Source of the DNA: Apostichopus japonicus
Lineage: Eukaryota; Echinodermata; Holothuroidea; Aspidochirotida; Stichopodidae
Assembly: GCF_037975245.1 (NCBI RefSeq)
Contig: NC_092576.1
Coordinates: forward strand, 25,371,611-25,435,610
Reading direction: 5' to 3'
Length of the DNA stretch: 64,000 nt
The notes under the pieces are model-generated. The model ran no database searches, had not been told where the DNA came from, and saw only the letters and a program-made list of their open reading frames with translations. Shown piece by piece: positions 14,393-27,900 of the stretch. The stretch's first letter is position 1; each line of letters opens with the position of its first letter. The translations under genes and the position numbers were made by a program.

Positions 14393-15888
14393 TGTATATA
14401 CTTAATGAAGGGGAGCAGGACCGCAAACATTTCTCCTATGATGCCGTTATCATAAGAATGAAATAGTACATACACATATTTATACAGTGATACTTTGCTT
14501 GACACCTTGTGCAAGTAAACCATTTATGGATATCTCGTCCTCAGACCTTTAAAACTTGGTTTGGCTCTTTTGTTATCGATCCACGTTGTGGTGTGGTGTG
14601 TCAAAAAGGACAGTTCAGAAATTGAAAAGTCGCCCTTTTTATGAATTTATGTGATGGGGCTGGGGTTATTTCTCCCGCGATGCCCGATTCGTTGCCATGG
14701 AGCAAACAGTGCATGCTCTGGAATGTTAACACAAAGACTATTATAATGCTTCTTAATGACAATAAGTTTATACTACCAGATATACCGTCTTATTCAACTT
14801 AGGCTACTAAATCCCAGCTCATATCGGAAATGCCACGGAACATTCCCACGCAGAACCATTCAGAACCATTGTAAACAGTTTCCATTGACCAATATCTCAG
14901 GTTTTTTTAAAATATTTATGTGATAAGGAAAAAGTATTTCATTTTTCATTTACATATTTACTAACAAAATATTTACTGCAAGTATCAGTCTTGTGAATGT
15001 TAGTGTACCATAACGATAGTAATAACGATAACGTTGATATTTCTCGTTTTCGACAGGAACAAATTACTTAGGAAATCAATGCTAACAAAACATATTTCTC
15101 AGCCATACAGTGTTTACAGTTGCTAGCGTTAGCAAAGACTCAATCAAACTACGGGTACTCTGCACAAAACAACAGGTCCTCCGTAAATTTAGGCAGGAAC
15201 ATAGGGGCAAGGTCTCGACTTAAGCTATCAATTCGTAAAAGGTCAACGACTTGAGACCCAAATTCTTATTTGCGATTGGATTCTAACATGTCCAAAACAT
15301 GTGTTTCACAAAACTACAAGCAATCCTATGAGATACGCGAACAGATGGGGTCTCCGCACCAGGATCTATCATTAGCCCATAAGCGGACCCCTTGATCCCA
15401 TTACATATGGATGCACACCATACGGATGTGTCGAGGCGAAAGGCAGTGCGTTCAATGCCAATGTAATTGCCACGGTAACACTCGAATCTACGTTGGGGCC
15501 ATGTCAAATATATTATTGACATTCGTTCATTTTAGTTCGTCGCGGCGGGTTGGATTAGATTAATGAAATATCGTTCAACTTTTCACCTCAGAAAAGATAA
15601 TAGTAATTATTTATATGCATATTTATGTAGCGCTTTACATAGAAGAATATCGCACAGAACTTTACATGGTGTTATAGTGAAATAATATTAATTACAAACA
15701 TCATATACATAGAAATAAGAAATAAAATACACAGAGTAGTCAAAAGCAAAATAAGAATATAAATATCTAAAATAAAACAATTAATGAAATGAAGTGAATG
15801 TATCAAGCTGACGTTTCTTACATATTTCGTTGTTAATGACACCGTGACGTCAAAAACTTACATTTCAGTTTTTATCTACAGGTCAATA
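14393..15888. other. Sequence upstream of the NLR start; promoter not identified
   Basis: AT-rich region that should contain the promoter or a 5' UTR intron. A possible acceptor ends at 15881. No clear TATA box, initiator or CpG cluster. The region 15600-15800 is A-rich. Confidence 0.4.
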
Positions 15889-15949
15889 ATGGCACAGGCG
15901 GAACCCTCTCAAAGCACCGGGAGTGACACAGGGACGAACCCTGCTGCAG
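15889..15949 (+). CDS. NLR exon 1: start codon and N-terminal leader
   Basis: ATG at 15889 opens 20 codons rich in Ser, Thr, Gly and Ala (start MAQAEPSQ), then one base before the donor GTAAGA, so it ends in phase 1. Exon 2 begins with the two bases needed to complete the Gly codon. A flexible, low-complexity leader before a death-fold domain is common. The frame stays open upstream to at least 15844. A plausible acceptor (tctacag, ending 15881) lies eight bases before the ATG, so the start may sit in an exon that follows a 5' UTR intron. I chose this ATG because it is the first in frame after that acceptor. No TATA box or convincing promoter was seen upstream. This is the least certain exon. 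Confidence 0.6.
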
Positions 15950-18900
15950 GTAAGAGACTTTCAGGGAAACTAATCGGTCTACATAACTATTGTTGTATCT
16001 GTCCTTGCACCAACAAGACTCTATATACCACAAATAGTTACATTTCTTAGGGGGGGGGTGGGGCAAGGTGGGAGGTGCGTTGTGCAGACACAAATATTAA
16101 GACTTATAACTGAGTGTGCCTCAAGAAAGTTAGTGGCTGTCAGTACATTCCTTTCGATGAGGTACTTAGTTAACATGCGTGTATGATCAGCGGACTGCAT
16201 TGTAAAGGATTATTTTCAAACGGACAATTAATGTAGTAATTTACAATACAATAGCAACAGACTTGAAGTACTCGATTCAGTACTTGGACTCATTCTTGAG
16301 TTTAATCTATACATGTGTACTTAAGTATTTATTTACCCTATGACTCAAATGAACACAACCTTCCAACATCCGTTTAGACCTGATTATTATAACCATAGCC
16401 GGAAATAGCACCGCTAACACTTTTCAAATATTACAGTCTTTTATGCACGAGAGAGCATCATAGGCCGTGCATTATCAACATAATTTTGCCACATCTGGTG
16501 ACATTATAGACTTGTTTGAAAAAACAATGTTGATACTACGAGTAGAAAACTTATAGCGGCTTTACTCGACATATCCTATGCAAAACACAAATAGCTGCAT
16601 ACTGCATATGGAACGATTAAATATTAGGAAATTCTATAATTTATTAATAGGTTATTAATAAGTCGCAGGATTTGGTTAATTCAAACTTGACCCACCTGAC
16701 CATTCTTCTCATGATACAACAATTATTGAATTTGCTTGCATTAAAATCTGGAGAGATTGATAGCAACGATAGATTCAGGACACCTGGGTATACCTCAATT
16801 TGAGTCAAAACGTCTTCTTAGCATTGATAAATAATTTCTGCCTCCCACCTGATGAAAACCTAGCGATTTGCAGATATAGCCTATAATTATAGGCTGGTAC
16901 TACAACTGCTAATGATATAAGTTACTAACCACATGGGTTACGTGACGCATGATACAAATGTTGTCATTGATTTATGTCGTGTTAATAATAAGTATGCATT
17001 AAGACAGTAGACAAAAACAAAATGCCATCTTTGACTAACCCCATGATAGTTAGGAACATCTGGAAAACATGGGTAAAAAAGGAAACGAACAACGTCCACT
17101 CATCGACAATATGTGGAAGCGGTACGCATTAGTATTATTCTGACATGCATACAAACTATCTAACATTATATTGTAATTTGAGTCAAACTATTTTCTCATA
17201 CATCTTGATTTTTTGTATGTAGTTTTTTTTTATTTCGGGGAGGAAGGTCGTTGATCATTCCTATAGATTTGGTTTCCATGACGTAACTATGACTGTATGT
17301 CTTACTTAGCATGCAAGTTAAAATAGAGACAACATACAGATGCATTTAGGAATCTCTTAGCATCGCCTTCATTTGTTTCTATGTCGCAGGTTTCGGTCGT
17401 TTCAAAAACGACCTAGCTGATCATCTGGATCTTCCCGTGATTCGTAAATTATCAAATTTGCTTGGATTAAAACCTGGAGAGATTGATATCATCAACAGAT
17501 CCCAGACACCCGGATACATGATGGTGAACCTTATGGAGAGTCGAGGTGTAATTGCTTCTACTTGTATTACAGACCTTGTTACCATGTTACACGACTTGAA
17601 GCTAGCTGGTCTTGCTGAGAGAATACAAGAGTCTTTCCATGCAAAGACTTCCCAAACAAAGAAAGATCAGGATCTCGAAGGTAACCATCTGTTCTAGATG
17701 TCAAATATTATGCTTAAAGTAACTTAGCTTTAATAACATTCATTCTCATTTCCATAGAAACCGATATGCTTGACTAACTTGACTCTCCATGATGAAAGGT
17801 GAACGTTTGAAAACAAGAACAACCATATTGAAACAAAAAATGTCTCGGAGTATTATAATTAAGCTAATGTTAAAACTTCTCTTGTATGTAAAAGCACGCT
17901 AACTAGAAAATAATAAGTCCCTACATATTTAGTCACTCTATTCTTTGAAAAAAAAAAAACAGATCGGTGACTTTGATTTAAGGAGAAATGCGGCTTGAAC
18001 TTCAAATGAGCGACAGAAACAGGAAATTGTGGGACGCAAAACATGAAAATACTATAGAAACAAAGTTGAAACGAACGAACGACATAAATTAAAGATTAAA
18101 ACTTTGACTGCAGCGGTATTCAAAGTTTGTGAATCAAAAAAGTTACGTGTATGCTTTCCTTCATATTTGTCAGTTAGTTAAGCGTTTATAGTGATCTTGT
18201 TTATTCATTGCGTTGTGCGTTTTCATTGAAAGTAAGCACATGTCATACTACTCTGAATGTCACGTGTTCATATATAATGGTACGAGTTTCCGAGTCAGAA
18301 TGAAATTGTTCAAACCTTCTTTTTCTTATGGCAGCCGATGTACTCCTACGTCAAAAAAGGAAAGTATGATAATTTGTGGAAATGTTCCGTTTTAATTTTA
18401 GAAATTTCCTTTTTTAGCTTGAAGGGATTGAAGACATGCCCCAAACCGCGTGTCGCCCTCTACAAAAAGTAAACTTTCCGTTGCCTACAAGTGAATTTTT
18501 TTTTCGTTACACAATTATGCAGACAGTAATTAAATGTGATACCTTTTTATCTTTAGCTGGACCTGAGATGTCCATCGCTGCTTATGTAATTTGTGCTGTG
18601 TGTATTGACTGCAGCCTGTATGCATTGATTGCACACTAGTGCTTAATTACAAACAGTATCAAGTTGTGTGTGTGTAATTTCCCTGGAAGATAGCATACAG
18701 TAATGAGCTCGCTCGGTGGAGATAAAAAAGTCGGATAGGTACGGTAGAGATCCTCTTACGTGTAATTGCAAAACTATTGTACTTGCGTATCAAAAGAATT
18801 AAATTGTACAAATCGACGACAGCAGAAGACAAGAGCGTTTGGTGAAGTGAAGCATCTTCGGAGAGTACGAGTAATGTAAGTACAATACGTACAGTTGGCA

Positions 18901-21900
18901 ATGCTACGAGCCTCCTGACTCTCAGTTAGGCTGAATAACCCTTCTCCAATAATATGTTGGTTAGGCTGCTGTATATTTTGGTTTGAGGGTCATTGAAGCA
19001 GTTAAATTGCTAGTGAATTTGCTTTCTTCCGAAGCCATTGTTATTTCAACTACATAAAAATCAAGATGCAGTAAATATTAACCACGAAATATAGCAGAAA
19101 ATATTAGAATAATTATAAGTGTTACAACAATTGTCAGATTCAATAGAGCCTCGAAAAGTTTATTATGAATGGGTTGTCCACCTAGTACTAATGTGTGCCT
19201 TGTCATTTCTTTACATGTCGATACTGTATACAGTGTGGGTTTGTAAGTGGGTTGCGTTTGTAAATAGCATCGGTACTTTTAACGTTATACTAGTAGAACA
19301 AAAAAGGTGGAACCAGGGAGCTGCCAGTCTAAGTAGCAGTTCCCTGATGGAACACAATCCAGAACAAACATTTTAAAGTCATCATTTGTAAAGAAATTAA
19401 TTATTTAATTTTAGTAAAAGTTGCGGGACTATATGAGCTAGAATTCAAGATTGTCATCAGCTACAATTTTGATCCAATTAGACCTCCATGGCACCAATCA
19501 TTTTGGAAATTTTCAGCAAACATGAAGGAAACATAAATGCATACTTTGACAAAGTAGAGCACATACTTTGCAGCTGAATAGAGAAGGTTATCGTCTTCTG
19601 TCAAAAGACATGACAGTATTACTGTACAAGCTGCATTGTTTCCCAGCATCAATACTTCATTACAGTAATGCAGAAAACCAAATTAGCTAAGTTTATAGGA
19701 AAATATGTAAAATAGATTAAAACTGTCGGGTGCGCAGAGAACATAACAACCCTCTAACAGTTATTTAGGATAGTATGTGGTGCTCTAGTAGTAAATATTT
19801 CAACCTTCTTTTTATATTCTGTCATTACAGCTCAATTCTCTCACTGTGACTGTCATCTCATCTGAACATGCAGGTGACCGAAACAAAAGTTAAACCACCC
19901 TGTTATGACAAGTTCTCTGTTACAGACTTGCAACGATTGTACAATTGTGTAGTTAACCATAATATGTTCACATTGGCCAAAATTACATGCTTGTGGTCAT
20001 TTAACACTCCCACCCACCCCCTTTTTCCTAGAGTGATAGTACGATTTCAGCAGTGGGAGAGCTCACTGGTGGTTCCTTGAATGACATGGTTGTACGGTCC
20101 AAGTGATATCCAGACTGAGTGAGATTACCCCGAATAAGTGATTTCCTCTGAACTTCCAGACTGTTGAGGTGGTTGTCCAAAGCCCCCTTCCACCCAACAC
20201 CCAATCTGTACATGTTTAGCCTATTGGTTGGTACCCTTAGGTAACAAAGGTTATTTTGAATATAACTTCACCAAGGTTGGTATAAAAATAACCTTGGAGT
20301 GTAGTAATCCTTCCTAAACTATTACTTAAAATTTAAATTAAAAAATTTCCTAGTCCATGCTGCATGTACTGTTTGTAAGGCTTTATATGCAGTTACTAAC
20401 AATTTCATGGTATTGCATTTTCTTAGACATGACTCAGCATTTCCCCTACAATTCCCTCTCCCCCCATGCTTTCACATTCTATAGGGGAACATGTCTTATC
20501 ACTAACAGTGGATATAAAGGCTCTTGACTTCACAATGGTTCAGCGGTATGATTTGCTTGCATTAGGAGAGCGGCCAGACAACAAGCCATACCGGCAAACA
20601 GCCTACATGTCATACATTACGTGTACCTTAAGGAAGGAAGAACTGGTCGATTCAACAGAATTGGGATTCCATCATGTGCAGTGTGAAACGTACGGAATCA
20701 TTTTCCTTCAGAAGATTGGCATTACACTGGATTTAAGGGTTGGGAGATTGTAGTTATTAGTTAATAGTCTTATGTACCTGTTGACTCCAATATAGTTCAA
20801 ATGAATATGGTTCAGTGTATATTTTCTTTAACGACACATTTGCAAGAAATTGTTATCAAGTGTCATAAGTGGATAAAGGCTGATTTTTTTTTTCAAAGAG
20901 AGGGAGAAGAAAGTGTTGGGCAGGATATAGCTCTGGGCTGTACGTTAACACTTGACTGCGTATGGCAATTGAATATTATATTGACAGGTGCTCTCTTAGC
21001 TTAACTTGCCTGATTTGATATGTGTCAATTTTGATAAAAAATCTCTAATGAAAAACAAAGTGATATTAATGAATCAAAAAAGCTATTTTCAATCAACATT
21101 TTAGCTCTTACCAGTCAAGTTGGTGTTTACACATCAGTGATGACCAAACTTGGTCATAGTGTTTCTTGATTAGTTGGTCATATGGACTGTTAACAAGTCT
21201 TATGTCAAAGGTCAACAAGGGGTCAGTCATCTGTCTGGGTCCATTTTGTGGATACTCATAATGCTTCTCCTCCCAGTGCAGATATGTGTGATCATCAAAG
21301 TTGGCCATGGTGTTCATTGAGTATTGTATTCATAGTGTTCATGAGATAATCGACATGTTTTTTGGAGTTATGTGCATGATGTTTCTCCTGCAGTTTACAA
21401 TGTGAGACCAAGAATGTTGGTCATAGTGTTAGTTGAAGAGAGGTCAATATAGAGGTTCTAGAATTAGGGGTGAAAGGCATCAGCGCAGTTGTGTGAATAC
21501 ACTTATCTTTGTCCTTCACATTATTTTTTTTAAAGATATCTGACTAACTTTCCACTAAACTTTCAAGTTACGAAATATATACAAGATGATATTTGAATTT
21601 ACGATTATCATATCTGTGAAAAAGAATGTTAAAACAATATTCATGTACGAGTTACTGCACCACTTTGATCTTAATTGGTGTTACAATGATGATTAAACAA
21701 GGCAGAAATGAAAATATACACTTTTGTTTGATACTGCCTTTTTGTAATGTTATACCTGTTCTAGCATGAAACAAAAATCGCAGTGAAATTGGATGCCACA
21801 TTATGGTCTTACAGTCAGGGTCAGACCAAGTCATTCATCAGTTGGTCTATAAACATATTTCTGGTTTTCTTATGATGTTTGATGGATTGCCCTCAACTTT

Positions 21901-24900
21901 CATTTCTGAGTTTCACTGAGATTTATATTGAAGAATAAACTTCACTCTCCACACATGGATCCACCTGTCAAGTTTCCCATATCATTTTTAACAGAGTATA
22001 TGTCACCTAATACATAATGAAATATATTTCATTTAATGTGTAAATATTTTTTTCATAACCTGTATTACTTTTTTAAACAAACATTTTCATATAATAATTG
22101 AATAGATTCTAGCGTTTTGGGACCATATCAGTCACTAGTAATTGGACTAGATGTCAATAGGAATGGAATATGATTGTAAATGATATTGTATATATTAAAT
22201 TACTGTAATCATTAACTCTGCTTTGATACATCAAACTCTAATTATACTGTGTAAAAGTACATTGAGGATTTGATTGGTCAAAATGTGCCAAATATATTAG
22301 CAACATAACATAATAACATGCAAAATATTATGTCATGTATATGATGGGCATAGCCAAGTTTCTTGTAATTTAGTAGTAACGTTACATATGTCAGATATGG
22401 TATTTAGACAGGATATTGCACTTGATGTTTAAAAACTGAACATTAGGTGACCAAATGACCTACAACATAAAACAATACTGATAGGACATATCCACATATC
22501 ACAAATGTAAACATCATTCACATCTTGTGCAAAAAGATGTGCGGCTATGACCTTTTTCATTAACACTGGAGAACGAAACATTTGCACCTTAAATTTGCCA
22601 TTAGCTGTGAAGGTAAAATACCATTTATAACTGCAGTTGAAAAAAAAAATAGTATATATACAATAGATTTTCTTTGAATATTTATTTAATCTGGAATGAA
22701 ACTGAATGCAGTTATACATCATACTACCTTTCTATTACAGATGTTTATTAAGTATACCCATACAACAGGAATATATAAAATTAGGCTACAAAACCTTGTT
22801 TTGTGGAGTTTAGTTTACTTAAAAACGTTGTTGCCTGTTTTGATGTTGAACATGTTTTGAGCCGGGGTATTGTACTTCAAGGTCATTCAATTCAATACTG
22901 TGCAGATTTCAATGGCATATGAACAAATAATATTTGCTGTGTACTTGTCTGTTTCTGGTTCAATTCATTTAATTAAAAGACTTTACTATTGTAAAATATG
23001 TTGTTACATACAAGGTGGTACCATATCTCTTCTAGAAAAATAATCAGGCGTTTGAGTTATTGGCTGTCAAAGACGACCTCAATTGTACATCAGAGCAACT
23101 TAAACCTCATAAATTAATATTGAGTAATGCTAGAACCCCAAAATGTGTTCAGATGTAAGGACTTTACACAATTTAAATGGAGGAAAGCAAAGATGACAAA
23201 TGTGGAAAGAGATCGTAAGCCTAGTAAATGAAGAAACTGTTGTAAATTGTTAACCGTTTAGGGAGGAAAGTAACGTTTTCAGGAGAGGAAACCATTGTGT
23301 GCTTTGGTTGATAACCATAACATCCACTGGGAGAGAGATTTGAAGTGTTTTAAACTTAGTTTCGTTATTCTGCTTAGCCTATAGCCTAAGCTAAATTCTA
23401 TCACATAAATATACGATCTGGTTCAGCTGCCTACGACTGATATAATACGCTCGTACTTCTACGCTCGTAAGGCCTAGGCCTACTGTAAGCTATATATAAT
23501 TAAGCAAATGCTGCACTTGTGTCTATTTTAACAAGACGTTTGCGGTCACCTGTGTTTGTGGATGGGTCTGTAGGCTACTAGTTGCAATGCAGTACTTCAG
23601 TTCTGTTAGGTGTGGTGTCTAACAGTGCTGTTACACCTCATTCGAAACTAGGTCAGATTTCCGGCATCAGACGTTTCTTTGTGCGCGAGTTTTCCCTCCT
23701 TTAACGGTATTCCTCCTACTATTTTTTCTTTAGCAGAAACGTGCATATCATTATTTGTTTATCCCTCTACTTATTCGTAACCAAAGGTCAATGGTCGTAA
23801 GTTTCAACAATGACAGATGTCATATTTAGCATGTCGATATATCACATTTAGTACAAGACACCTGTAGTTGAGGTCAACGGTTTTTTTCAGGACAGCATGT
23901 GTCATTGTGAATGTATATACATCACACTGTTTTTCACTGTATTAATAAGGTTAAATATGTTGTACACCCTCACTTTACATTATGTCATGTTACCTGACAC
24001 ATAGGAGTCATGCTACATAACTCATGTTACATCATCGAAACCACAATGCTTTTTTGGCATTCAGGTTTCATTGGTAATGTGGATGCGTTATGGAAATGAT
24101 CATAATGAATTGTAACGGGAAATGTCGTTATTAAGTTAAAAGAGGAAATTAAAATGACTGTCTGTATTTTAATATTATATCGAGTGGGTAGGCTAATTGA
24201 CGTATAACCTTGCATGAAAATAACTCAAGAGTTACATTAACAGTTCCGCACTATATGGAGTGAGATGAAAGAATTATGTTAAATGCCCAATGCTATTGGT
24301 ATAGACTAGTACCTCTTGGTTTGATATTTAACTTACAGTAGCGTTTTGCGTCCTTTTCTATGATTTTCTCAATCTTATTGACCCCACGGTGCCATGACGA
24401 CATACATAACTAGCTTTTTCATTCAAATCTAGCTTCATATGGTGGAATTAAAGTCGAAAAATGTAAAACTTTGAGCGTGTAATCAACGGCTCATAAATAA
24501 ACATGTTAGTTATTCACTGATTGGTTGAATCCAAACTAGTGGATTTGGGGAACTGCATGCGGTTAATTGTAAATGGGGGATTTGTCGAAAGTACGCTAGA
24601 CATAATTGGTGACTGATATTAAACATTATATAAGCTCGAATGCACACTTAAAATGCACCCGCGTTTCCCTTGAACCCAGCTGATGTAAAGTTTTCTTTCA
24701 AAAGTATGTTACAAATGTCTTTGAATCCTTCAAAGTGTTCAATGCTCTTTGTGTTTTTCTCTATTTCTCAGAAAAGAAAAACAAATTCAACAAGTATTCG
24801 AGAATAGCCTATCAAAAGCAATACGGAACAGCAAAGCCGTATCCTTCCATGAACGAGCGTAGTGTTGATAGTATTTTTGTTGAGGGTGGTATTTACTATG

Positions 24901-27900
24901 TGGCTCAGAAGGGTGATTCCAAGCAAAATTCTGATGTGCTAGAATCGTTAGAATCTTACAACGAAATTCTGAGTAGCCCCAAAACTGAGTCAAAAAGAAA
25001 GATTATTGAGGGGGAACCTGGGTATGGGAAATCAACAATTGGATTACAGTATCTCCATGACTGGTGTACTAAGAACCCTACATCTCCTCTCAAAGATGTA
25101 AAAATACTTATATATCTCCAGTTGAGGCAACTGGTAGGTGGGAAGTCTATATACACTGCCATAAAGAATTTCATAGTGCCCAAAGATGAAGACATGGATG
25201 AAGCTTGCATTCAGGAAATCCTCAGAGTATACAAAGAGTCTGTTGTCATGATATTTGACAGTTATGACGAGTATCCTGACAAGAATGAAACCGAAACAGA
25301 TATCTCCTCTATCATTGAGATGAAAATGTTTCAAGATAGTATTGTAATGATACTTACCAGGACATTGAACCTCCCGCCTAGATTACACCCCGAGACAAAA
25401 AGTTTCAGATTGACAGGGTTTGGGGTTGCTGAACGTCGAAACTATGTCTTGAAGGTGGTGGATCGTAATAATGTCCAGTTGGCAGATTGGATCGAAGAAC
25501 AGCTTCAGAGAAACCCCGTGTTAAAAGATCTCTGTCAGGTCCCTCTCTTGTTCACTATGGTTGCTCACACAGTACACCAGAGTCAAAATATTGAGGTTTT
25601 TAACTCATTAACGAGGTTTTTCAAATATCTGATCGCATGCTTTCATAACCATATGAAAAGCAAGAAAGGTGCTACTACTGAGGTGCCTGCTTTTGAAACG
25701 AAACTAGCTAAACTGTACCGTATTGCTTTCGAAGGCCTCACGCAGAGGAAACAACAGCTGTCATGGAAGACGACATATTTAGTTTCAGAACTTGGACAAG
25801 AGTTCTATGATTACTATATTGATCTTGGGATGTTGGCACAGGAAGAGGTCTTTGACATTTCGCAGTGTATACATCTGATAGAAGCACGAATGTCGCACAA
25901 AATCATCTGTGAGTTCTATGCCTCTCATCATCTGGCTTGGATTCTTAGTGAAGGTAAGTCTTCAGTACCGATAATGATACCGAAGATAATAAGTTAACTT
26001 AAGAGATGGAAGTATCGTTCGTATGATGTCTTTTTATGTACATAGGTAAAACAGCTTATGCTCCTCGTATCCCCACCCATATTGTCTGTTGTGGGGTATG
26101 TAAATGAACATTCATACAACACGCGTGACAATGAAAGCAAAAAGTCATACTTTGAAGCTGACCCAGTTCAACATAAGACACATCTGGGTTTGGATCTTTT
26201 TACTTTTATGTTTGTTGTATTTGAAGACCAGAGTGTCTTAACTTACAGATACCTTCAGCAAGATCAAGGCAATGTCGGAAAAAGCTCACTACACTGTATC
26301 TACCAAGAAATGTACACATCTGGGTATTCTATGATGGGCATGAGTTTCCCTAGTGCTGTTAATGTGAAACCATTGAAAATACTTTACCTTTGTTCTCATT
26401 CCAAAACACGAACTAGGAAAAAATGATGCAGCCCCCCCCCCCCCCCACCCCACCCAAATACAAGTAAGAAATGTAAACCAGTGACTTCAGGATCAGAAGA
26501 AATATGCTCCACATTATTTTGTACTCGTCAGTTAAATAATCTTATCCCCACATATTGTCAAAATGCTTTTCTTGTGGCTAAAGTTGCTTAGCAAACTTAC
26601 CGAGGTGAAGATCAAAACTATGCGAGTAAATATCAAAACCAGATCCTCATCACCTTTCGTATCACAAAGATAAATTATTATAGTTGATAGAAGTCTTTAC
26701 ATGCATCTGGTGACAGTCCAGTGAATGCAACTCGTCTGAAAAGATTTGTGTTTTCTTTATTATGTTTCAAACCGTTATCAAAGAGCAATGTAGTATTTGC
26801 CCAAAAAATCATGTTTGTACCTAAGTATGAGTAGCAGCAGTGATATAAATGATTACATGTTCCTTGTAGTACTCAACTATATATAAAGTCAACATAATCA
26901 AAAACGTATTAAAGTGAAGATTTTAAAGTTTGAAAACATCTCATCTCGCAAAGATTTGACCCGGTAAATTATCACCATAACAATACACAAAATTTGAAAA
27001 CGCAAACATATGCTGTGACTATCTTTATCCTAGGCAACTTTAGTTTATGGAGACAAGAAGAGAAGCTTATCAATAACAGTTAAAGGGATCTGCAATTTGG
27101 TTATCATTGTAAGAGTGAAACATGTGACACCGGCAAAACCTAATGTCAGACAAACCAAAAATACTATTTTCACGGCTTCAGAAATTAAATCATCTTAATG
27201 TATTTCCTCTGAAAATTCTCTCTTATCTCTGAAATTGTTATTCAAAGCATGTTAACAATTTTGAGAGTCATATGCTGGGAAGTATTTTTCAAAACTGTAA
27301 CCAATTCTAGCAGAGTAGAATTATAGAACTGCAACACTGATGATCTTTAAATATGTTTGCTAACTTACCTGAGGTCAATAGTAATAGTACATATGCACAT
27401 TTATTGTATAACAAAATGTGCACAGTAATCTGTTACTAAAAAGGAACTTAAGGTTGTACTCCATATTAATAAAGAAAGACTAACTTTAAACAATTCTAAA
27501 GATCTAAAAACATAAAATAAATGTGTTAATAGCCTGAAACCATGAATCAGAATGTCCCTTTTATACATTGTAATAACATGTTCAGGCCATACCACTCCAA
27601 ATTTGAATCTTACTTCCAAACAAGAATTGAAATGCCGTTTGTCTCAAAAAGTTAACTTTGTTTGCCCCTTTTAATGGCGTTTGTAAGTGTGTTGGACTAT
27701 GGAATCAAGGATATGACAATGTTACATTTTATTCAATTACTTTACTGGCCTTGTGAAATAGACCTGAATAGACCATTGAAGAACACTCACTAGAACATAG
27801 CGATGTATATCAGTTATACAACTCAGACATGTCCTTATTGATGGGCAATGTTATCGAGGCCTGTTACAACACTTGAACTTCTTAATGCAAAATAATACAA

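Larger units (their letters stand above)
17681..24771 (+). other. NLR intron 2 (7.1 kb)
   Basis: Joins the death-fold exon to the NACHT exon, phase 1. It contains an unexplained open frame at 20466-20753, a weak diverged repeat near 21140-21440, and a segment at 24340-24580 that matches 4460-4920. A possible small exon at 18559-18587 was rejected on phase. Nothing else recognised. Confidence 0.7.

Noticed and set aside
18559-18587. Possible small exon in intron 2 (reads GPEMSIAAY after exon 2)
   Set aside because: It would change the phase from 1 to 0, while the NACHT exon needs phase 1 before it. A direct exon 2 to exon 3 join is in phase.
26058-26426. 122-codon open frame after the NACHT exon
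   Set aside because: Does not match any receptor module and does not fit the splice phases. The NACHT exon joins exon 4 directly in phase.
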